From: Nocardioides sp. ChNu-153
GTDB taxonomy: Bacteria > Actinomycetota > Actinomycetes > Propionibacteriales > Nocardioidaceae
Direction of reading: 5' to 3'
NCBI RefSeq assembly: GCF_030466625.1
Contig: NZ_JADEVT010000002.1
Location: 401,344-465,343 of the forward strand
DNA length: 64,000 bases
In this document: in pieces, positions 40,600 through 47,971 of the stretch
How the letters are laid out: every line of letters starts with the position of its first letter
Position numbering within the stretch: the first letter of the stretch is position 1
Notes under the pieces: model-generated
The model's database searches: none
Seen by the model: the letters and a program-made list of their open reading frames with translations, nothing else
What the model was told of the DNA's origin: nothing
Position numbers and translations under genes: made by a program

Positions 40600-40860
40600 G
40601 TGGTTTCGAGGGCCGCTAGCGCGGCCACCTCAACCACCGGAGCGGCGGGCGGCCAGCTCAACCACCGGAGGGGTCCGCTCGCGCGGCCACCTCAACCACC
40701 GGAGGGGTCCGCTGGCGCGGCCACCTCAACCACCGGAGCGGCGGGCGGCCAGCTCAACCACCAGAGGGGTCCGCTGGCGCGGCCACCTCAACCACCGGAG
40801 GGGGCCGCTGGCGCGGCCACCTCGACCACCGGAGCGGCGCGCGGCCACCGCGACCACCCC
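40600..40860. repeat. Palindrome array B, upstream flank of the HNH gene
   Basis: In the 394-base gap 40486-40879, a complete palindrome at 40600-40640 (GTGGTTTCGAGG ... CCTCAACCACCGG, centre GCTAGC) is the reverse complement form of array A. It is followed by head-to-tail half units of 28 and 34 bases ending CTCAACCACCGG-like: 40641-40668 (28), 40669-40702 (34), 40703-40736 (34), 40737-40764 (28), 40765-40798 (34), 40799-40832 (34), 40833-40860 (28). No gene is seen in the gap. Confidence 0.9.
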
Positions 40861-40879
40861 CGGCCGGTCGCGGCGCGAC

Positions 40880-41533
40880 CTACAACCCCAGGTCGGCGAT
40901 GCGCAGGCGGCGAACGGCGAGGTCGGGGCCGGTGACCTCGACGCCGTCGACCTCGTCGCGGCCGAGCAGGAGGAGCGCCAGCTCGGACGGGCGTCCGGTG
41001 ACGACGGCGGGGCCCTCGCCGCGCCGTACGGTCGCGCGTCGCCCCGACCGGGCGTCGACCGCGACGACCGGGGCGCCGACCTTGCGGGTGGTGACCATGG
41101 CGATGGGCCGCAGCATCCGCCAGAGCTCGTCCTCGGCGGCGTCGCCGAGGTCGCGGGGCGTCCAGCCGGGCTGGGCGCGGCGCAGGTCCTCGTGGTGCAC
41201 GAACAGCTCGACGGTGTTGGCGAGGCGGTCCAGCGGGGGCACGGCGGCCCAGCTCAGCACCGGGCGGCGCAGCTGGTCGGCGAGCAGGGGCAGGTCGGCG
41301 CGCGCCCACCGCCGCTCGGCCCGCCGGGCCAGGCCCGACAGCGGCGGGACGAACCCCGCGGCCTGCGCCAGCGGGCTCCGCTCGCGCATCAGCAGGTGCA
41401 CGACGAGGTCCTTCACCGTCCAGTCGCCGCACAACGTGGGGGCGTCCGCCCCGAGCGTGGGGGCGAGGTCGGCGATCGCGGCGCGCTCCGCGCGGGCCAG
41501 GGTGCGGGCCGGGGAGGGGGACGTCGTGGGCAC
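40880..41533 (-). CDS. Mycothiol-dependent maleylpyruvate isomerase-fold protein (TIGR03085 type)
   Basis: The 217-residue protein has a DinB-like four-helix N-terminus. APTLCGDWTVKDLVVHLLMRE carries the first metal-ligand His, and NTVELFVHHEDLRRAQPGW a second His cluster; a small C-terminal domain follows. Proteins of this fold use mycothiol or bind metal; the substrate here is unknown. GTG at 41533 follows TAGGGT by six bases. Its 3' end abuts palindrome array B. Confidence 0.85.
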   Translation of the reverse strand: MPTTSPSPARTLARAERAAIADLAPTLGADAPTLCGDWTVKDLVVHLLMRERSPLAQAAGFVPPLSGLARRAERRWARADLPLLADQLRRPVLSWAAVPPLDRLANTVELFVHHEDLRRAQPGWTPRDLGDAAEDELWRMLRPIAMVTTRKVGAPVVAVDARSGRRATVRRGEGPAVVTGRPSELALLLLGRDEVDGVEVTGPDLAVRRLRIADLGL

Positions 41534-41539
41534 GGTCCG

Positions 41540-41545
41540 ACCCTA
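41540..41545 (-). promoter_or_regulatory. -10 box of the isomerase-fold gene, leaderless type
   Basis: TAGGGT on the minus strand ends six bases before the GTG at 41533. Confidence 0.58.
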
Positions 41546-41571
41546 CGCGGCGCGGCCAGCCGCTCCGGGCG

Positions 41572-42708
41572 CTACGACCGGCCCGGGAGCGCCGACGGGA
41601 AGGCCTCGGCGTACGAGCGCAGCGTGCCCCACGGCGTCGTCACGCCCTCGGCGGCGAGCATCGCCCGCACGACGGCCCGCGTGACGCAGCCGGCGGCCGC
41701 CTCGAGGAGGGCGTGGAACTGCAACGGGTACGTCGCGGGGTCGGGCCCCGCAGCCCCGGGCGGGGCGGTCGACAGCGCGAACAGGGTGTCGCCGTCGAAC
41801 ATCGAGTGCACGGGCAGCACCGCCCTCGCCAGGCCGTCGTGGGCCACGCCCGCCACCTTCGCGGCCGCCGCCTTGGTGAGCGGCAGGTCCGTCGCCACGA
41901 CGCCGATCGTCGTCGCCAGCGGGGCGGGCCGGTCGCCCTCGAGCGCGGCGGCGAGGTCGTGCGCCGCGGCCAGCTCGGCGGCGTCCGGTCGCACCAGCCC
42001 GCCCGGGGCGTGGGGGACGAGGTCCTCGGGCAGGCAGTGCGGCGCGCCGTACAGCTCGCCCGTGGCGGGGTCGACGCACGAGCCGACCGCGTTAACCGCG
42101 ACGAGCGCGCCCACGCGCGCACCTCCGGGCAGCACCAGCGACGCGCTCCCGATCCCGCCGCGCAGACCACCGGCCCGCGCGCCCGTGCCCGCCCCGACGG
42201 ACCCCAGCACGTCGTCGGGCCCGGACGTGGCGACGGCGTCGTGCGCGGCGGCCCCGAGCGCGGCGTCGGGGTGGTTGCGGAACACCCCGCCCCGCCCCAG
42301 GTCGAACAGGATCGCCGCCGGCACGATCGGCACGACGTCACCGGGCCCGGTGCCCATCGGGAACCCCACGCCGGTGTCCAGCAACCGCCCCACGACCCCG
42401 TCGACCGCGGCCAGGCCCAGCGCCGAGCCACCACCGAGCACGATGGCGTGCACGCGCTCCACGAGGTTGCGCGGGTCCAGCAGGTCGGTCTCCCGGGTCC
42501 CCGGCCCGCCGCCGCGCACGTCGACGCCCGCGACCGCCCCGTGGGCGGGCGGGAGCACCACGGTGGTGCCGGTCAGCCACCCCGGGTCGGTGCGCTGCGC
42601 GTGACCCACCCGGATGCCCGGCACGTCGAGGATCGTGTTCGTCGGACCCGGCACGGGCGCGGCGGGCCGGTCGGGCCGGTCGGGCCGGTCGGGGCGGGGG
42701 GCGGCCAC
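41572..42708 (-). CDS. P1-family (DmpA/S58-like) peptidase
   Basis: The 378-residue protein matches the self-processing P1/DmpA aminopeptidase family: DVPGIRVGHAQRTDPGWLTG near the start, HAIVLGGGSALGLAA, GGLRGGIGSASLVLPGG and VGALVAVNAVGS. Family members cleave themselves into two chains and remove N-terminal residues. The N-terminal DRPDRPDRP is encoded by three tandem copies of a GGTCGGGCC-type repeat. GTG start lies three bases after the DUF885 stop, so the two form an operon. Confidence 0.87.
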   Translation of the reverse strand: MAAPRPDRPDRPDRPAAPVPGPTNTILDVPGIRVGHAQRTDPGWLTGTTVVLPPAHGAVAGVDVRGGGPGTRETDLLDPRNLVERVHAIVLGGGSALGLAAVDGVVGRLLDTGVGFPMGTGPGDVVPIVPAAILFDLGRGGVFRNHPDAALGAAAHDAVATSGPDDVLGSVGAGTGARAGGLRGGIGSASLVLPGGARVGALVAVNAVGSCVDPATGELYGAPHCLPEDLVPHAPGGLVRPDAAELAAAHDLAAALEGDRPAPLATTIGVVATDLPLTKAAAAKVAGVAHDGLARAVLPVHSMFDGDTLFALSTAPPGAAGPDPATYPLQFHALLEAAAGCVTRAVVRAMLAAEGVTTPWGTLRSYAEAFPSALPGRS

Positions 42709-42711
42709 GGC

Positions 42712-44409
42712 TCAGATCCGGTCGAGCGCCGCGACGAGCGGGTCGAGGCCGAGCGAGCCGAGGTCGAGCGCCGCGCGGTGGAACGCCTTGAGGTCGAACG
42801 CGTCGCCGTGGCGGCGCCGCGCCGCGGCCCGCGCCTCGAGCCAGGTGCGCTCGCCGAGCTTGTACGCCGGCGCCTGCCCCGGCCAGCCGAGGTAGCGGTC
42901 CACCTCGAAGCGCAGCGTCGCGTCGTCGTCGCGCGAGTGCTGGCGCATGAACGCGTAGCCGAGCTCCGGCGTCCACCGCTCGCCGGGGTGGAACCCGAAG
43001 GGGTTGTCGGCGGGCACCTCGAGCTCGAGGTGCATGCCGATGTCCACGACCACGCGGGCGGCGCGGAAGCCCTGGCCGTCGAGCATGCCGAGGCGGTCGG
43101 CCGGGTCCTCGAGGTAGCCCAGCTCGTCCATCAGCCGCTCGGCGTACAGCGCCCAGCCCTCGCCGTGGCCCGGCACCCAGCACATCGTGCGCTGCCAGCG
43201 GTTGAGCAGCTCGGCCCGGTACGCCGTCTGCCCGACCTGCAGGTGGTGGCCGGGCACGCCCTCGTGGAACACGGTCGTGGTCTCGCGCCACGGGTGGAAC
43301 GTGTCGATGCCCTCGGGCACCGACCACCACATGCGGCCAGGGCGGCTGAAGTCCTCGCTCGGACCCGAGTAGTAGATGCCGCCGTCGTTGGTGGGGGCGA
43401 GGCAGCACTCGATGCGTCGCACCGGCTCGGGGATGTCGAAGTGCACGTCGGCGAGCTCGGCGACGGCGCGGTCGGCGAGCTGCTGCATCCACGCGCGGAA
43501 CTCCTCGCGGCCCTCGATCCGGCGCGCGGGGTCGGCGTCGAGGTGGGCGACGGCCACGTCGATCGCGTCGGGCCCGGTCGCCTGCGGGGTGATGCGGGCG
43601 GCGGTCGCGCGCATGTCGTCCTCGATGCGGGCCAGCTCCGCCCAGCCCCAGGCGTAGGTCTCCTCGAGGTCGACCGTGGAGCCGAGGTGCATCCGCGACG
43701 CCAGCGCGTAGTGCTCGCGGCCGACCGCCTCGGTGCGGCGCCCGCGCGGCTCCATCTCGTCGGACAGGAACAGGCCGAGGTCGGCCATCGCCCGCGTGGC
43801 CGCGACGGCGCTGCGCTCGAGACCGCCGGCCATCGCGCCCGGCACCGTGCCGTCGGCCACGCCGCGCGCCACGAGGTCGACGAAGACGCTGCCCGAGCCG
43901 GTCTGGCCGGTCCAGCGCTCCAGCTGGGTGGCCACCGCGGCGTACTGCCGCGCAGCGCTCACCCGCCCCCGGGCGGCTTCCTCGGCGAGAGTCACGCGCA
44001 GGCCCGCCAGGGCGCCGGGCACGGCGGCCAGCCGGGAGCCGATCGCCTCCCAGTCCTCGGCCGTCGCCGTCGGCATCAGGTCGAACGCGCCGCGCAGCTC
44101 GTGGATCGGGGAGGTGATGACGTTGATCTCGCTGCGGGCGTAGCCCGCCTCGTCGTACTCGATCGCCAGCCGCGTGCGCTCGAGGAACGCCTCCCGCGCG
44201 ACCGCCTCGCGCTCGTCGACCGGCTCGGCCGCGACGACGTCCCGCACGGCGGCCCGCGCGAGCTCGAGGCGCGCGTCGTACCCCTCGGGGGAGTAGTCGG
44301 TCAGCTCGTGGTCGTGGCCCGCCACGCCCATCTCCGTGGCCGCCACGGGATCGAGAGCCGCGTGCTCCGCGACGTAGGTGGTGGTGCGCTCGTCGACCGT
44401 TCTGCTCAT
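42712..44409 (-). CDS. DUF885 zinc metallopeptidase-like protein
   Basis: The 565-residue protein has the DUF885 metal motif FHEGVPGHHLQ and the downstream glutamate region GHGEGWALYAERLMDELG, resembling the HExxH...E ligand arrangement of M32-like peptidases. No signal peptide is seen, so it is probably cytoplasmic. The substrate is unknown. ATG at 44409 has TAGGGT eight bases upstream. It is the first gene of a two-gene minus-strand unit with the P1 peptidase. Confidence 0.88.
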   Translation of the reverse strand: MSRTVDERTTTYVAEHAALDPVAATEMGVAGHDHELTDYSPEGYDARLELARAAVRDVVAAEPVDEREAVAREAFLERTRLAIEYDEAGYARSEINVITSPIHELRGAFDLMPTATAEDWEAIGSRLAAVPGALAGLRVTLAEEAARGRVSAARQYAAVATQLERWTGQTGSGSVFVDLVARGVADGTVPGAMAGGLERSAVAATRAMADLGLFLSDEMEPRGRRTEAVGREHYALASRMHLGSTVDLEETYAWGWAELARIEDDMRATAARITPQATGPDAIDVAVAHLDADPARRIEGREEFRAWMQQLADRAVAELADVHFDIPEPVRRIECCLAPTNDGGIYYSGPSEDFSRPGRMWWSVPEGIDTFHPWRETTTVFHEGVPGHHLQVGQTAYRAELLNRWQRTMCWVPGHGEGWALYAERLMDELGYLEDPADRLGMLDGQGFRAARVVVDIGMHLELEVPADNPFGFHPGERWTPELGYAFMRQHSRDDDATLRFEVDRYLGWPGQAPAYKLGERTWLEARAAARRRHGDAFDLKAFHRAALDLGSLGLDPLVAALDRI

Positions 44410-44417
44410 GGCGCCCC

Positions 44418-44445
44418 ACCCTAGGTGCAGGGCGCCGACTACGAT
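44418..44445. promoter_or_regulatory. Compact divergent promoter pair between DUF885 and GH6 genes
   Basis: The whole gap between the two start codons is 44 bases. It holds TAGGGT on the minus strand (44418-44423), eight bases before the DUF885 ATG, and TACGAT on the plus strand (44440-44445), eight bases before the GH6 ATG. Each -35 region must lie across the other promoter, so the two may exclude each other. Confidence 0.5.
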
Positions 44446-44453
44446 CCGTCCTC

Positions 44454-45659
44454 ATGGGCAGGGGTTCCTCGGGTGACGACCCGGCCGACGACACGCCGGG
44501 TGCGGCACCGGCCGGGCGGACGCCTCCCCGGCTGAGCGGCCACCGCCACCTGCCGGGCCACGTGCGGCGCCAGGAGGTGCCGCCGGTGCCGACCCCGCGG
44601 GGCGCCCGTGGGCCCTCCCGCGACGAGGTGGAGGCGGCGGCCCGGGAGCAGCGCCGTCGGCGCCGCCGCTGGTGGGGCGCCGGCGCCGGCCTCGCCGTGG
44701 TGGCCGCGACCGTCGTCGGCTTCACCCTCAGCGAGGGTCCGATCTCCCGCAGCCTGCCGTGGAGCGACCCCCAGGACGCGAACCCGTTCGCCGACCGCGG
44801 CCTCTACACCTGGCCCGACGCACAGGCCGCGGTGGCCGCCGACACGGTCGAGGCCCAGGGCCGCGCCGACGATGCCGCCACGCTGCGGCGTCTCGCCGAC
44901 GTGCCGACGGCCATCTGGCTGACCCCCGAGGCCCACGGGCGCGGCGAGGTCGGCGACCACGTGCGCCGGATCGTCGCCGACGCCGCGGACGCCGACGAGG
45001 TCGCCGTCTTCGTCGTGTACGGCGTAACCGACCGCGACTGCACCGGCCAGCTCTCCGCGGGCGGGCTGCCGCCGGAGGAGTACGCGGCCTGGGTCGGGGA
45101 GATCGCCTCCGCCCTCGGCACCGGCGACGGCGCCGCCGCCGCCGTGCTCGAGCCCGACGGGCTCGCCGCGACCTTCGAGTGCGGCAACACCGACCAGCGG
45201 GTCGAGCTGCTCGCCGGCGCGCTGGGCAGCCTCGTGGACGCGGGGGTCCCGACGTACGTCGACGCCGGCCACTCCGACTGGCGCCCCGTCGACGAGATGG
45301 CCGACCTGCTGCGCCGGGTCGGCGTCGAGAAGGCGCGGGGCTTCGCCACCAACGTGGCGGGCTACCAGGCCGACGCCGACGAGACGCCGTACGCCGAGGC
45401 GTTGAGCTCCCGGCTCGGCGGCGCGCACTACGTCACGGACTCCGGGCGCAACGGCGCCCCGTCGACCTCGGAGTGGTGCAACCCCGACGCGCGGCTCCTG
45501 GGCGACGAGCCCGCCGCGGTCGACGACGGCTCGGCCCGGGACGCCCACCTGTGGGTCAAGCCGCCGGGGGAGAGCGACGGCACCTGCAACGGTGGGCCCG
45601 ACGCAGGAGTGTTCTGGGTCGAGCGGGCGCTCTCGATGGCCGCCGCGAGCGGGTGGTGA
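44454..45659 (+). CDS. Membrane-anchored glycoside hydrolase family 6 (endoglucanase/cellobiohydrolase)
   Basis: The 401-residue protein has a long cytoplasmic N-terminus ending in RRRRRRWW and one membrane helix (about 75-92) with no cleavage site. A GH6 domain follows from about 110. GH6 hallmarks are kept: VVYGVTDRDC (Asp195), VLEPDGLA (Asp235, catalytic acid region), YVDAGHSDW and WVKPPGESDGTC (Asp375). GH6 enzymes cut beta-1,4-glucan. No carbohydrate-binding module is present, so a wall- or polymer-trimming role is as likely as cellulose digestion. The ATG follows TACGAT by eight bases. Confidence 0.9.
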   Translation: MGRGSSGDDPADDTPGAAPAGRTPPRLSGHRHLPGHVRRQEVPPVPTPRGARGPSRDEVEAAAREQRRRRRRWWGAGAGLAVVAATVVGFTLSEGPISRSLPWSDPQDANPFADRGLYTWPDAQAAVAADTVEAQGRADDAATLRRLADVPTAIWLTPEAHGRGEVGDHVRRIVADAADADEVAVFVVYGVTDRDCTGQLSAGGLPPEEYAAWVGEIASALGTGDGAAAAVLEPDGLAATFECGNTDQRVELLAGALGSLVDAGVPTYVDAGHSDWRPVDEMADLLRRVGVEKARGFATNVAGYQADADETPYAEALSSRLGGAHYVTDSGRNGAPSTSEWCNPDARLLGDEPAAVDDGSARDAHLWVKPPGESDGTCNGGPDAGVFWVERALSMAAASGW

Positions 45660-45764
45660 CGGACGCCACGGTCACGGTCCGGCGGGCCCGCCGGACCGGG
45701 TGATTTGCGGGGATCTTGCCCCCGGCTTTCGCCCGTACGGCGCGTCCTGGCCGCGGGACGTTGC

Positions 45765-45770
45765 TAGCCT
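45765..45770 (+). promoter_or_regulatory. -10 box of the response regulator gene, leaderless type
   Basis: TAGCCT ends six bases before the GTG at 45777. The gap after the GH6 gene is 117 bases with no other feature. Confidence 0.58.
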
Positions 45771-45776
45771 GAGCCG

Positions 45777-47051
45777 GTGGAACAGCGCGCATCGCGACGG
45801 GTCGCCGTCATCGTCGAGGACGACCCGGACGTCGGCGACCTCCTCGACCTCGTCCTGACGCAGAGCGGGTACGTGACGCACGTCACCCGCAACGGCGTCG
45901 ACGGCCTGGCGGCGGTCCGGGAGCACGACCCCGTGCTGACGACCCTCGACGTCTCGATGCCCGGCATGGACGGCTTCGCCGTGGCCCGCCGCATCCGCGA
46001 GTTCAGCTCCACCTACCTCATCATGATCACTGCGCTCAGCGACGAGATCGACGTCGTGATGGGCCTCGAGGCCGGCGCCGACGACTACCTGGTGAAGCCG
46101 TTCCGCCCCCGCGAGCTCCGCGCCCGCGCCGAGTCGATGCTGCGGCGCCCGCGCGCCCGCAACGAGGGCACGGACGAGGAGGACGGGCACGGCCTCGCCG
46201 AGCCGGCCGCCGTGCCTGCCGCGACCGAGCCCGAGCGCGAGCCCACCGGCTGGGCGGTCGACATCCGTCGCGAGTTCAGCCAGGGCAACCGCGCCACCAT
46301 CGGCCCGGCCCCGACGACCCCGGCCACCCCGGCCCCTCGGCACGCCGCGCCGCAGCCGGAGCAGCCCGCGCCCGCCCAGCCCGTGCCCGCCCAGCCGGCG
46401 GTGCCGCAGACCGCGGCGCACTCGACGTACGACCAGGTCGCGCACGACCAGGGGCTGCAGCAGCAGGCGCCGTACCAGCAGCCCGCCCACCAGCACCAGC
46501 CGGCGCAGCCGGTCTACCAGCAGCCGGTGCAGCCCGCCCACGAGCAGCCCGTCCAGCAGCCGGCTCAGCAGCCCGTCTACGCCCCGCCGGTGCAGCAGGC
46601 CGTCCCGCAGCCGGTCGCGACCCAGCCCGTCGCGTCGTACGCGGCCGACCCGCTCCCGGCCTCGGGCCTGACCCCCGCCTCGTCGATGGCGGCGGACAAC
46701 GACCAGCAGGTCGTGGGGGGCGACGGGTGGGTGCGGCACAACGGCCTGTCCCTCAACCCGACCTCGCGCGCGGTGCTCGTCGAGGGTCGCGGCGTCGACG
46801 TGACGAAGGTCGAGTTCGACCTCCTGGCCTCGCTGATGTCCACGGGCCGGCGGGTGCGCTCGAAGGCCGACCTGGTGCTGACGATGCGCGGCCAGGACTA
46901 CGTGACGGCGTACTTCGTCAACGAGGCCGACAAGCGCACCGTCGAGGCCCACATCGAGGACCTGCGGCGCAAGCTCGGCGACGACGGCGCCGTCCCCCGG
47001 TGGATCGAGCCCGTCCGCGGCGTCGGCTACCGCATGGCGCCCGGCACCTGA
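45777..47051 (+). CDS. OmpR-family response regulator with long Gln/Pro-rich linker
   Basis: The receiver domain (about 9-122) has acidic residues EDDPD, phosphoacceptor Asp58 in LDVSMPGMDG, and Lys in DDYLVKPFRP. A linker of about 190 residues (125-316), dominated by Gln, Pro, Ala and Tyr repeats such as YQQPVQPAHEQP, separates it from a winged-helix DNA-binding domain (317-424) with RTVEAHIEDLRRKLGDD. Normal members have linkers of 10-20 residues. No sensor kinase is adjacent. The composition of the linker is like that of FtsZ in this window. Confidence 0.92.
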   Translation: MEQRASRRVAVIVEDDPDVGDLLDLVLTQSGYVTHVTRNGVDGLAAVREHDPVLTTLDVSMPGMDGFAVARRIREFSSTYLIMITALSDEIDVVMGLEAGADDYLVKPFRPRELRARAESMLRRPRARNEGTDEEDGHGLAEPAAVPAATEPEREPTGWAVDIRREFSQGNRATIGPAPTTPATPAPRHAAPQPEQPAPAQPVPAQPAVPQTAAHSTYDQVAHDQGLQQQAPYQQPAHQHQPAQPVYQQPVQPAHEQPVQQPAQQPVYAPPVQQAVPQPVATQPVASYAADPLPASGLTPASSMAADNDQQVVGGDGWVRHNGLSLNPTSRAVLVEGRGVDVTKVEFDLLASLMSTGRRVRSKADLVLTMRGQDYVTAYFVNEADKRTVEAHIEDLRRKLGDDGAVPRWIEPVRGVGYRMAPGT

Positions 47052-47074
47052 CGACGCGTGCCCACGAGCACGAG

Positions 47075-47101
47075 AGGCCCCCCGGCATCGCCGGGGGGCC
47101 T
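47075..47101. terminator. Bidirectional terminator hairpin
   Basis: A perfect 12-bp stem pairs AGGCCCCCCGGC (47075-47086) with 47090-47101 around the loop ATC. It lies 24 bases after the response regulator stop and between convergent genes, so it probably serves both strands. Confidence 0.82.
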
Positions 47102-47102
47102 C

Positions 47103-47154
47103 CGTCGTCTCGCGGCGTCGTCTCGCAGCGTCGTCTCGCAGCGTCGTCTCCCGG
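47103..47154. repeat. 13-bp tandem repeat, four copies
   Basis: CGTCGTCTCGCAG occurs at 47103, 47116, 47129 and 47142 with one or two changes in the first and last copies. It starts one base after the terminator and ends before the convergent lipoprotein gene. Confidence 0.82.
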
Positions 47155-47174
47155 CCGCGGCCGGGGTCGGGCGC

Positions 47175-47918
47175 TCAGTTGGCGTTGACGGGGATCTCCT
47201 GGGCCTGGGTCTCCTCGTCGGAGGCGAAGATCGCGATGGGCACGACCTGCGTGATGGTCTCCTGCACGTAGCGGTTCGAGCCCGCGCTGGTCTCGATGTT
47301 GACCGTCGCGGAGAACGTGAGCTCCACGCCGATGGTGGCCAGGTCGGTGGCCACGATCTCCTGGTTGCGCAGCTCGAACGCGCCCTTCGGCGAGGTGACG
47401 AGCATCCCGTAGTCGCCGTACGTCACCGGCTCGGGGTCGAGCGTGACGGTCTGCGCCTGCGCGTCGAGGGTGTACGGCGTCTCGGCCGCGCCGCCGTCGG
47501 AGCGCTTCGTCGTGGACGTCACCTGCATGCGGCCCAGCCACACCTTGCGCTTGGTCTCGTACGGGTCGCGCAGGTCGCGGGCGAGGTCGTAGGCCTGGAA
47601 CGTGAAGGAGAAGAACTTCGAGCCGCGCGGGTACCACTCGTTCGTCCGTGGCGTCGACTTCGTCGGGTAGAGCGTGTACACGAAGTCGAGGTTGTCGCCG
47701 ACCGTGATGTGCGACTGGAACGTGCCGTCCCGGGTGAACTGCGAGTCGTAGAACTCGCCGGTCGCGGCGCTCGTGGCCGTCGCGGTGGGCTGCGCCTCGT
47801 CGTCGCTGCCGGTCAGGTCCTCGACGAGGGAGCAGGAGGACAGCAGCAGGCTGAGGAGCAGGCCGCCGAGCGCGAGGGGCAGGGCGCGGCGGGTACGGCG
47901 GGCACGGGAGGCGGGCAT
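47175..47918 (-). CDS. Lipoprotein of unknown function
   Basis: The 247-residue protein has a basic signal peptide with twin-Arg-like RRTRR, a hydrophobic stretch and a lipobox LLSSC with Cys29 as the lipidation site. A Thr/Ala-rich spacer and a beta-rich mature domain with HITVGDNLDFVYTLYPTK follow. No family is recognised. The ATG at 47918 has GGAAGAG upstream. A GTG at 47975 overlapping the GT2 stop would add 19 residues before the signal. It is encoded directly after the GT2 synthase and likely acts with it. Confidence 0.82.
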   Translation of the reverse strand: MPASRARRTRRALPLALGGLLLSLLLSSCSLVEDLTGSDDEAQPTATATSAATGEFYDSQFTRDGTFQSHITVGDNLDFVYTLYPTKSTPRTNEWYPRGSKFFSFTFQAYDLARDLRDPYETKRKVWLGRMQVTSTTKRSDGGAAETPYTLDAQAQTVTLDPEPVTYGDYGMLVTSPKGAFELRNQEIVATDLATIGVELTFSATVNIETSAGSNRYVQETITQVVPIAIFASDEETQAQEIPVNAN

Positions 47919-47971
47919 GGTCTCTTCCGGTCGGCGGGTGGGGCGGGTCGGGCGGGCGGTGCGCGCAGCGC

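Noticed and set aside
40600..40860. CRISPR array
   Set aside because: The units are contiguous without unique spacers, vary in length (28 and 34) and are arms of a palindrome also found outside the array. No cas gene is present.
44454..45659. Secreted cellulase for external plant biomass
   Set aside because: There is no cleavable signal peptide and no carbohydrate-binding module; a long cytoplasmic N-terminus and a membrane anchor point to a tethered enzyme.
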